From: Progne subis subis
Taxonomy: Eukaryota; Chordata; Aves; Passeriformes; Hirundinidae
NCBI GenBank assembly: GCA_022316685.1
Contig: JAKJHU010000330.1
Coordinates: 114,501-178,500, forward strand
Length of the DNA: 64,000 bases
Direction: 5' to 3'
Shown: positions 55,441 through 64,000 of the stretch, piece after piece
How positions within the stretch are numbered: position 1 is the first letter of the stretch
Layout: each line of letters starts with the position of its first letter
Notes under the pieces: generated by a model
Database searches by the model: none
What the model was told of the DNA's origin: nothing
The model's input: the letters and a program-made list of their open reading frames with translations, nothing else
Program-made: the position numbers and the translations under genes

Positions 55441-55590
55441 ATATGACTAGAGAAATAGTGGTGAGCGGTGGGGACAAAGTCTGATTTATCATCAGCCATG
55501 AAGGGTCTTGATTTTCATATATATTTAGATTGCATTTAATGTGTTGAGGATCAATATAAATGGGACATTACTGATATCAATCTATAAAGA
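55441..55590. other. AT-rich spacer before ERV-A copy 2
   Basis: No feature. Target-site duplication cannot be checked because the 3' end of the provirus is outside the window. Confidence 0.5.
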
Positions 55591-56424
55591 TATACTAAAT
55601 GAAAATTATTTATTCTAATTGTAATTATAACAATATTTTAAAATTATATATTGTTTAGAAAATATTTGTTATAAAGCAGTAAAGGAAAAATAAGATGTGA
55701 GTAATGTTACAAAGCAGATAGGCCCCTTGGCAGATGCTACATGAGAAAAATAAGATACAAGATGCAGTTTGAGATAAGCAAGAGTTTCAAAGTTGGATTG
55801 GCTAAAGCTGGGACTACTCCAAGGTAGGGAGGTGGGCCCTTTGCAGATGTGATGGGATACAGGATGTCCTAAGATAGAACTGGCCTTGAGATGGACAAAG
55901 CTATTCCAAGTATTCCAAGGCAGGGAGTTTGGGTGGTGGTTTAAACCATGAAATAATTACTTTTTGGAGCATAATGCTTAGTTATGTATAACACAAAATT
56001 CAGAGCACATGAACAACCAGTAATGGTTATTCATAGGACGAGAGCCTTCATCTGAAGAAGACCACCAAAAAGCCAAAAAGACACCCTAATAACAAGTGGA
56101 GCATTTGCTATGTAGTATAGTGACGTAGATTTTACAAATTGAAAATAGGAGATTCACAGGAAATATTAATGAATATGTATTAGCATATAGCATAAAAGTT
56201 TAAATTGGATTACTTTTTTTTGTATGTGAAGTAGGGTGAGAAAACTCCCTCCATACCCTGGTCACTTTATGTGTATGCTTTATCCGAAAGTACTTGTCTT
56301 TATTAATGACTGCCGAATTTTTTAATATGCTTGATTATAAAATGCTACTTAAATAAAATTGCATTGCTGCTAAATTCAACTTTGTTGCTTATTAAATTAG
56401 ACATATAGAGCTTCATTTATAACA
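55591..56424 (+). mobile_element. ERV-A copy 2 5' LTR
   Basis: 834 bp, aligned to 15080-15923. Ends ...TTATAACA just before the primer site. AATAAAATTGCATTGC near 56352 carries the polyadenylation signal. The 5' end reads TATACTAAATG, so the TG is mutated or the border is a few bases off. Confidence 0.85.
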
Positions 56425-56427
56425 ATT

Positions 56428-56445
56428 TGGTGCTGAAACCTGGGA
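56428..56445 (+). other. Primer-binding site, tRNA-Phe type
   Basis: TGGTGCTGAAACCTGGGA, three bases after the LTR end. It pairs with the 3' end of vertebrate tRNA-Phe except at two positions, both C-to-T where the perfect match would have CpG. Confidence 0.75.
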
Positions 56446-57360
56446 ACTCCAGCCTGGGGAAGGACGGCTAGTCTCGGGAAGGAGCTCCCCACCAGCTCTT
56501 TTTAGGTGGTCCCGAGGTTAGACCAGGCTCCCTTGGAGAAGGAGTTCCAATTACGATAATGCATAAGCAAAGGAAGCTATCAATAGGAGGCACGCACAAA
56601 TGCTCCTGTGCTAGTACCAGCTAAAGGTAAAGGTGCCTGTAAAACGTCTTGTGCTCAAGAACTGTGTGGAAAAACAGACTGTGTAAGTCCCATGGGGTTG
56701 GGACGGCAGGCGGCTGTGTGTTTGTGTGTAGAATATCTAAAATGGGGGCTGGTAGCCCAGACCCCCAAAGCAAGTACGAACCTCCCAGTACCACGTTTTT
56801 GGCTCTCTGTGAGGAGACCAGCTGGGAAAGGAGGGAAGTGAAAAGAGAGAATGAGTGAGGTTCCCTGGGAGGGACTGGCAGGGAGGGTCCCAACCCGAGA
56901 ACCCAGGGGAAGGTCCTTGAGGAGAAGGGAGTGATCTGATCCCTGGGTGAGGTGAATAAGGAGGGGAGCAATTGAGTCACATTCAATTTTCTTTGAGAAG
57001 AAAATAGTTGGTAACTTTAGTAATAGACTAAGAGGGATTGCAAGGGGAAGTGGCTAGAAGGATATAGTCAGGGAAGACAGATCGGGAGAAAGATTGGAAT
57101 TAGGTGTGAGGTAAACAGTTGGCAAAAGACAAAACAGTGCAACAGAATAATAAGTGAGAGGATTGAACCACACAATGAGGGAGTCCTGGAACCAGGGATT
57201 TCTTAGTTTGTTGCTGCCAAAAATGGGTCCAAGGAAAAATAAGTCCTTAGACCCAGGGGCTGTGAATTATTACGAAGGAAATTGACAAGAGCCTGGTATA
57301 CCTGGGAACTGTGAGGGGGGTTCTCAGAAGGGGAGCATCCCTCAGGACAGTCCACTGGGG
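56446..57360 (+). other. ERV-A copy 2 leader with antisense env-like segment
   Basis: From about 56486 it matches 5872-6769 of copy 1. In antisense, 56986-56621 reads as the ERV-C env-like frame, then frameshifts. The short segment 56446-56485 has no copy 1 counterpart, marking the point where copy 1 switches to ERV-C sequence. Confidence 0.65.
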
Positions 57361-58855
57361 ATGATGTTACGATTCTGGGATGCATGGGAATCCCGAAGAG
57401 GAAAAAGTAAGCAGACAATGATTAATTATTGTATGTTTGAATGGACAAAGGAAATGATCCAGAAAGATAATTTATATTGGACAAAGTCCAGATCCTTTGA
57501 AAGTTGGATTTGCCAGGCTTTGAATTTGTATGTGAATTCAAATGAATCTTTTAACCACGAAGAAAGCGAATATGCTGCTCTGTGGCTTCCCAGGGGAAAG
57601 GGTGAATTTGTCGCTCAAAGGCAAGGAAGCAAGGGTTTTCTGTTCTATCCTTTACAAACTAGACAGCAAGCAGCCAACAAAGACAGACACGAGCCCTAGG
57701 ATCCGTTAGATCACCTCCCACCCCCTTATAGGCAACCTAATCAGCCCGTTCAACCCCAAGCCCCCGAGGGTCCTCCTGTAAATGCAAACACACCCCCTAT
57801 TCAGGAGGATCCAGTAGCACATAGAACTAGAGGTGGGGGACAGGGAGAAGTGATGATGGGGATGGGGAAGCAAAAATGACAGATGGACTATACCCGCTTA
57901 GAAAAGTTCCAATGGCAAACCCAGAACAGAGACCTATTGGTGATGTGAGTGTTCCCCTGAACACAGGGGATGTCAGGGAGTTTAAGAAGGAGATGGGCAG
58001 GCTGCTAGAGGATCCTCTTGGAATGGCAGAGAGATTAGATCAGTTCTTGGGCTGAATATATACACCTGGGTGGAACTGCAGTCTATCTTAGGAATCTTGT
58101 TTATCATGGAAGAAAGAGAAATGATTAGACATTCAGGAATGAGGGTTTGGGATAGAGAATGTCAGGGGCCAGACCAGGGGGATCAGAAGTGGCCTATGCA
58201 AGATCCAGGTTGGAATAATCAGAATGAAAGACACAGGCAGAATAGGAGTGATCTCCGGTGGATGATTATCCAAGGAATCCGGGAAACAGTGCCCAAGGGG
58301 TAGAATATAAGGAAAGCTCTAAGTGAGCACCAAGGGAAGGATGAAGCCCTGGCAGACTGGTTAGAAAGACTAAGAAAAGCCTTGCAGTTATATTCAGGTG
58401 TAGACCCCGATACTGCAGCAGGACAGGTCCTTTTGAAAACACAATGTGTAGATAAGTCCTGAGGGCACATCAGGAAGAAGCTGGTAAAAGCAGAAAATTG
58501 GCAGGATAGGGGGCTTCAGGAATTGTTAAGAGAAGCACAGAAAGTGTATGTGAGAAGAGATGAGGAGAGGCAAAAGACAAAACCACAGATTTTAATGGCA
58601 GCAGTCAAGGAAACACAGACAACCATGAATACAGAGAAGCGCTCAGGAAAGAACAAACAACAGAAAAAGGCAGGTCCCACCTCTGGAGATACGAGATCCA
58701 CGTGTTTTTCCTGTCACCAGAAAGGACACTTACAAACTTCTTGTCCTACCTCCAGGGGAACAGGACCCACTTGTTTTTACTGCCACAAAAAGGGACATCT
58801 ACAAAAATTCTGTAGAAAGAGGCCACAAGATGAGGAAATGTTTCAAGAAGACTAG
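57361..58855 (+). pseudogene. gag: ERV-A copy 2 gag
   Basis: Matrix-like part 57361-57699 is longer than in copy 1. PPPY is changed by substitution to a related Pro/Tyr stretch near 57715-57730. Capsid 57880-58440 has stops near 57880, 58054 and 58303 and the same major homology region. NC carries two complete CCHC knuckles (CFSCHQKGHLQTSC and CFYCHKKGHLQKFC, about 58705-58815). Gag ends at TAG 58853-58855. Confidence 0.88.
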
Positions 58856-58870
58856 GGAGGTCAGGGGCTC
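58853..58870 (+). promoter_or_regulatory. gag-pol UAG junction with read-through-like context
   Basis: GAC-TAG-GGAGGTCAGGGG. An in-frame UAG followed by a G/purine-rich stretch is how gammaretroviruses separate gag from pol. The protease frame continues in register after it. Copy 1 has TAT at this codon. Confidence 0.65.
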
Positions 58871-59390
58871 TGTTTAATGAGGACTGAACACCTAGAAGAG
58901 CCCTTGATAAAACTGAAAATAGGTCCTCAAAATGAAGAAGTCACATTTTTGGTGGACACAGAAGCTACTAGGTCTACAGCAAGAAAACTATCAAAGGATG
59001 TGAAGTAAGTCATGAACGTGTAATTGGGGTTAAAGGAGAAGTTTTTCACGTTCCTGTAATTAAAATGTGAAGACTGAACTGGATGAAAAAATTAGATTGA
59101 ATGATTTGGTAATAATACCAGAGGCTGATAATAATTTATTAGGAAGGGACTTAAGAGTAGCCTTGAGCATTAAAATAGCACCCTGTGAAGGAAAACTTAA
59201 AATCTATTCTTTAACTGAAGAAGATAATTTCAAGATTAGCGACACTGTGTGGTATACTGGTGAAGTAGGAAAATTAAACATTCAGCCCATTAGCATTGAA
59301 ATACAGAACCCAGAAATCCCCATTCGAGTAAAACAATATCCGATATCACTGGAAGGTCGGAAGGGATTGAAACCGGTCGTTGAGAATTGA
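58856..59390 (+). pseudogene. pro: ERV-A copy 2 protease and start of RT
   Basis: Same frame as gag after the UAG. Asp-Thr-Glu at 58955-58963 instead of Asp-Thr-Gly. Frameshifts near 59000 and 59070. LLGRD kept near 59135. Ends at the TGA shared with copy 1 (59388-59390). Clearly more divergent from copy 1 than RNase H is. Confidence 0.85.
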
Positions 59391-60473
59391 GTACATCAGG
59401 GGGTGTTGTAGTCCTGTGTGTCACCACATCATACCCCCATCCTGCCGGTAAAGAAGCCTGATGGTAGCTACCGACTAGTCCAGGATCTCAGAGCGGTAAA
59501 TCAAAGAACCATTACCCGCTGTCCAGGAGTAGCTAAGCCAGATACCTCCTAATTACATTTGGCACAGTGTCGTGGATTTAAAGGATGCCTTTTGAACTTG
59601 CCCTCTGGATGAGGGCAGTAGGGATTGCCTTTGAGTAGGAGGACCCAGATACAGGTAGGAGAGAGCAATTAAGGTGAACGGTGCTACCGCAAGGTTTTAC
59701 AGAGGCACCGAATCTTTTTGGGAGGGCGTTAGAAAATCTTTGGAAGTCCTTTGAGTTACCCAAAGGAATTAAGCTGCTACAGTATGTAGATGATTTGCTA
59801 GTAGCAAGAGGAAATGAAGAGGAGACTAGAAAGGTTATTCTTAAGCTTCTAAATTTTCTGGGAGAAAACGGGCTGAAGATATCGAAGTCAAAATTGCAGT
59901 TTGTAGAGTCAGAAGTGTGGTGTTTAGGTCATTGGATTAGTAAGTGAAAGAAAAAGCTAGACCCTGAAACGGTTTCCAGGAATATTGAACATAGGACCCC
60001 CGAAGTCTAAAAGAGAAATAAAGCCATTTTTGAGTCCCTTGGGTTATTGTAAGCAGTAGATAGAAGGGTTCACTAGAAAAGTAAAATTTCTAAATGAGAA
60101 ATTAACTACCAATCACTTGAAACGGGATGAAAGGGATCAGGAAAATTTTGAGCAAGTTAAAGAAGCCCTACTGCAAGCTCCTGTACTGAGTCTTCCCAAT
60201 TTAGACAAGCCTTTCCAATTATTTGTTAATACAGTTGATCAAACACCTTATGAAGTATTGACTCAAAATTGGGCAGGAAGCCGAAAGCCAGTAGGATATT
60301 ATTCCAAATTATCGGATCCAATTAGTAAAAGTTGGCCAACATGCCTGCATGCTCTGGTAGCCACTGCTATGTTAGTAGAAGAAGCCCAAAAAGTAACCTT
60401 TGGGGCATCACTGGAAGTGTACACCCCCCTACTATATGGGGAATCCTTGCTAAAAAGGCTGAAAAATGGTTAA
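59391..60473 (+). pseudogene. pol: ERV-A copy 2 reverse transcriptase
   Basis: Same broken layout as copy 1, including stops after VVEN and HWISK (59945-59947). The catalytic motif is YVDD here (about 59783-59794). A patch around 59785-59860 differs strongly from copy 1 while both sides are nearly identical. Confidence 0.9.
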
Positions 60474-61276
60474 TTGATAGCAGAATATTACAATATGAGG
60501 GTGTCTTGATAGCCTCCCCTGAATTAGAGCTGAAAATGACAAATATACAAAGCCCCACTCAGTTCCTTTATGGAGACCCAGGGGAAGAATTAATACATGA
60601 TTGCACAGAGATCATAGAATTACGAACAAAAATATGCCCAGATTTAAGAGAACAAGGATTAAAAACAGGAGAAAAATTGTTTATAGATGTATCATCCGGA
60701 GTGGTGGATGGAAGAAGGAAATCTGGGTATACCATAATTCGTGGAGAAAAACTGGAAGTGAAAGAATCTGGTGCCCTTAGCCCGTCCCGGTCAGCACAAG
60801 CCTGTGAACTCTATGCATTATTCTGTGCATTGCTGTTATTAAAAGATCGAGAAGGGACCATATACAGTGACTCAAAATATGACTTTGGGGTAGTGCATAC
60901 ATTTAGAAAAATTTAGAAAGAAAGAGGACTTATAAACACTCAAAGAAAAGGATTAGTGCACCAAGGATTGATAATTCAAATTCTTAAAGCTTTGAAGAGT
61001 CCAAAAAAGATAGCAGTGGTTCAGGTGAAAGGCCACCAGAGGGGGAGGAACATTAAAACAAGAAGAAACGAATTGGCTGATGATGAAGCTAAGAAATCTG
61101 CCCTGAGGGAAAACAGCAATGTAATTATGACTTTTCAGGAAGCAGGAACACAAAATCAAACACCATACTTTTCTTTAGCAGAAGTAGAAGCCATGAAAAA
61201 CCTAGGAGCAACTCTAACAGAGGGACAATGGATTCTCCCTGACAAAATCACAGTTAAAATGGTAGAAAAAGTCTAG
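60474..61276 (+). pseudogene. pol: ERV-A copy 2 RNase H and end of pol
   Basis: Nearly identical to 9887-10689, including the TAG after FRKI (60914-60916). Active-site acids are kept. YSDSKYD replaces YSDSKYA. No integrase follows. Confidence 0.88.
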
Positions 61277-61438
61277 ACTCATGCTTCAAGGGTAAAAGGA
61301 CCTATACCCAATAAAGATTGGAAAATTATTTTGACACCAGGAGACCTGAAAGTAAAGTTAAAAAAGACTTAAATTTGATTAAACCATTGTATTGCTTCCA
61401 AAATAAAGTTTAAAGTAAAACTGTAATTAATCCCCGAC

Positions 61439-61840
61439 ATGGCTGAAGAGAGCATTTGGTGCCCAGAGGCTACAGCTCATATGGAAAATCATTTTCGGCT
61501 GTGGATTTCACATAATGCTGCAATACAATTGGTGTGCCACCCACATAGTGAAAGAATAACCCAGCCCCAGGATATTCAAGATATCCTTAGTACAGAAAGG
61601 TCAGAAGCTGCCATCCCACAGAGAGAAGTTTCCACGTTTCAGCAAGGTTGCTGCAAACACGGTCATCAGTGTGAGCGGTGTAAAGCAGTGACCATGAAGT
61701 GGCTGAGACAAAGACATTGGCACAGAACAACTGTACCTTGGGACCAAAGAGATGTAGCTTTTATGATTAATTTTATACGATGTTTTAGTAGAGTAGAGCG
61801 AGACTTTAGAATGCACAATTGGGTTATAAGACAGATCAAC
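61439..61840 (+). CDS. ERV-A copy 2 accessory frame X
   Basis: Counterpart of 10852-11253 with a handful of substitutions and the CCKHGHQCERC cluster intact. A one-base difference inside the nested LTR changes the downstream frame, so only the part before the LTR is comparable. Confidence 0.4.
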
Positions 61841-62154
61841 TGTCACCGAGACACACAAAGCAGTCACACGCAGACAAGAGATTTTCGCAAGGCAGAGGTT
61901 CCTCCGATCCAGTTCACAGCTGAGAGAGCGGAGAGAGCCTCTTTGTTTATTTCTTACATTTTATACATTTGTGGGTCTAGCAGAAGATTGGCTTTTTGGA
62001 GTTTCCACCCCTCAGCCTCAGTGGCCAAACCAATTGTCAGTTACAATTGTTTTCAGGCTAGAAATATGCAAACAAAGGACAGAGAATGAAAAACAAAGGA
62101 TTTGTTTATGTTACATCTGTGGGAAAAGGTAGGAAACTGCTCTAATATTCTACA
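61841..62154 (-). mobile_element. Nested solo LTR in ERV-A copy 2
   Basis: Same insertion point and sequence as 11254-11566, with one extra T near 61883. Confidence 0.6.
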
Positions 62155-62506
62155 GTAACTAAAAGATCTGACTCCATTTCAAAAGGCTTTGAAAACTCAG
62201 AAAAACCAGGGTAACAATCAACATTGATACTTATGTAATAGAAGATCAAGTACAAAGAGCATTGATTTATTTAGCGTATCACATGGAACAATTAGTGGCT
62301 TTGAGAACACTGCAAGAACATCAAAGGATAATAAAAGTAAGATGTGGATACAGTAGGATTCCCAGAAACAACAGAAAAAGATAAATTGTCTTACTTAACC
62401 TGTTCAGGTTATAAAACTCCTTTGATAGTTAACAATTAAATGTTTGTGTTTTGTAATTGCTACTAACTTTAATTTATTAGAAAAATAAGGCGTCCTGGAT
62501 TGGCTG
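62155..62506 (+). other. ERV-A copy 2 stretch after nested LTR
   Basis: Counterpart of 11567-11918, near identical. No independent feature. Confidence 0.4.
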
Positions 62507-62877
62507 TTGACGGCAACTCCACTGAGTTTGGAGTCAGAAGAACGCCAGCTAGAAGGGATTAGACACTTCCTTGAAAAATGGGAACAGCCTGAACACATTG
62601 AAAATCTTTTAAGAGGCCTTGAGCAACTAACATTAACAGATTTCATTGAAGAATTACAATTACAGAAAAGAGATTGGAAACACCCCTTACTAAAAGAGTC
62701 CAAGAACAAGTAACACACTGGGAGTGTACTAAGCATGGCTTAGAGTGTCGCCCATGGGTTTGTGTTATTTGTGCACTTTGCCGTAATTTGTGGTGGAGAG
62801 TAACAAGAGCGGAAGAGAGAGAAAGACAATTGATTTCTTTAACTTGCTTAGATTGCATGCGTGAACAGTTAATTTAA
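62507..62877 (+). CDS. ERV-A copy 2 accessory frames Y/Z
   Basis: Counterparts of 11919-12289. Y is identical and Z differs by one residue (CVICALC for CVICTLC). The same frame overlap is present. Confidence 0.4.
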
Positions 62878-62904
62878 AAAGCTTTGTCAGTGATTTTTTT
62901 TTAA

Positions 62905-63263
62905 CACCTTTAAGATATGAAGATGGAACCTTTTATGCAGTGGTTCAATTAATAGAAAATTTAGACCAGTGAGTTTTTACTATATTAGCTTTTGACAGGG
63001 TAAGAGAGCAAACAATTCATAGTATTATAGACCACTGTATCATCATTAACAGTTCCTGTGGAGAAGGAATTTGTGTGCCACGCTATAGACACATTTCTTA
63101 CGTGAATTGGCATTGTGAATGTGCTGTTGGTGGTGATGAAGATTTTATAAATATCCCCGACATCAGAGCAAAAATCTACCAACAAATCAGGTTGTTACCT
63201 GAAGTAGTGAAAAAGCAAATCTTATTGTGGTTGGCACATCTCCAGAGCTTTGGTTTAGACTAA
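62905..63263 (+). CDS. ERV-A copy 2 accessory frame W, longer than in copy 1
   Basis: After the shared stop near 62970 the frame runs through CGEGICVPRYR and NWHCEC and continues, unlike copy 1, through an acidic stretch (GGDEDF) and a Leu-rich helical C-terminus ending at 63263. About 95 residues. It looks like the less damaged version of the gene. Function unknown. Confidence 0.4.
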
Positions 63264-63359
63264 AAGAGGAAGTAGCTGACTAACCCAGAAAAAGAGAGAG
63301 AGAGAGAGAGGGCAGTGCTGCGAGAACTGTGAGTAATCTGTGCCATTCTTGAAACAAAC

Positions 63360-64000
63360 ATGAGGCCAAGGGTACCAGTGAGACCAAATGCACCAGTGAC
63401 TAGATCCCAGGATATAAACTTTGCTGCCAAGAATCCTGACATCTTGGCCCTTGGCTGCAACCCAAAGGGCCTTGAGGATGGTAGAAAGTCAAAACTCCTG
63501 AGGATTATTTTCACTGTGTTTGTGGTGATGTCCTTGGCAACTGGCCAAAACTATGGAGCCACTCTGGACAGAGTCCATGAGAGAAGGGAATGAGCAATGC
63601 AGGAACAAACAATAATAAAACAAGCAGCACAAGAGCGAGCAATGGGAGAACAATACATGCAAAAACAAAGTCCCAATAATGTTGATCCCTGTAATAAATG
63701 CCATCACTCCATGTGGGTCAAGGACAAGATGGAATTTGTGTTCGTGGCACATCCACATGTTAATGATCTCTCCAAGATCACAGCAATTTTATAGAAATTG
63801 TTTTTAAAAATAGAAAAATGGATTGGGTAGGGAAAAAATTTAGGATTTAATGGACCAGCTCCTTATCCTTACAGTGATCAAATTTGTCCTCAATATGGAA
63901 ACCTTTTTTTTTTTTGTTTTGAGAAAGATGAGAATGGAAATGATCCAAGTACAGGTATAAGAGGTACAGCACTAAGGAAAAAAAAGAAGAAAAACTAAAA
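63360..64000 (+). pseudogene. env: ERV-A copy 2 env, 5' part
   Basis: ATG 63360, signal segment near 63500-63545, then the TGA also present in copy 1 (63591-63593). SU continues with stops near 63792. The T-rich slip site (63903-63923) marks the same frameshift region as in copy 1. Runs off the window. Confidence 0.85.

Larger units (their letters stand above)
55591..64000 (+). mobile_element. ERV-A copy 2, with 5' LTR and primer site, truncated by window end
   Basis: Same order as copy 1: LTR, primer site, leader, gag, pro, RT, RNase H, frames X, nested LTR, Y/Z, W, and the start of env. Same strand as copy 1, about 49 kb apart. It retains the 5' LTR that copy 1 lacks. Confidence 0.92.

Overview
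The window looks like vertebrate, most likely passerine bird, genomic DNA. It holds single-coding-exon olfactory receptors of the avian OR14-like type, an avian-type C2H2 zinc-finger gene, CR1 LINE 3' ends, several bird-type ERV LTRs and tandem satellites. No bacterial or viral-genome organisation is seen. The only gene that looks intact is one olfactory receptor (52625-53557). Almost everything else is repeat, ERV or pseudogene. This fits a repeat-rich accessory region, such as a W-linked, subtelomeric or OR/ZNF cluster, but that placement is inference.

Layout. 1-1.7 kb: minus-strand pol fragment of an ERV (ERV-B) joined to a probable LTR. 1.9-2.6 and 16.4-17.4 kb: the two arms of a large inverted repeat. 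2.6-5.2 kb: an A-rich satellite with alternating long and short monomers. 5.2-6.4 kb: 3' end of a minus-strand ERV (ERV-C). 5.9-15.9 kb: ERV-A copy 1, plus strand, broken everywhere. 17-24 kb: low complexity, a CpG island, a zinc-finger pseudogene and an LTR. 24.4-28.4 kb: minus-strand ERV-D. 29.7-30.6 kb: a tandem repeat of about 150 bp. 30.6-35.6, 42.3-45.5 (inverted) and 49.4-55.4 kb: three copies of an olfactory-receptor duplication unit, two with pseudogenes and one intact, each ending in CR1. Between them are LTRs and minisatellites. 55.6-64 kb: ERV-A copy 2, running off the window.

ERV-A is the most interesting element. It is gammaretrovirus-like: a tRNA-Phe primer site, a PPPY motif in gag, a UAG gag-pol junction in a read-through-like context and a CWIC motif in SU. 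It also has two CCHC knuckles and no visible integrase. Where integrase should be, about 2 kb holds several small Cys/His-rich reading frames of unknown function, plus a nested antisense LTR. Both copies share many inactivating mutations. Their divergence is patchy, with near-identity in pol and the accessory region and clearly more difference in LTR, leader, protease and one accessory ORF. This suggests amplification of an already dead provirus, gene conversion, or both. The related ERV-B fragment at the window start keeps an integrase N-terminus, so loss or replacement in ERV-A is the simpler reading.

All percentages and boundaries here were judged by eye. No alignment or database search was run.
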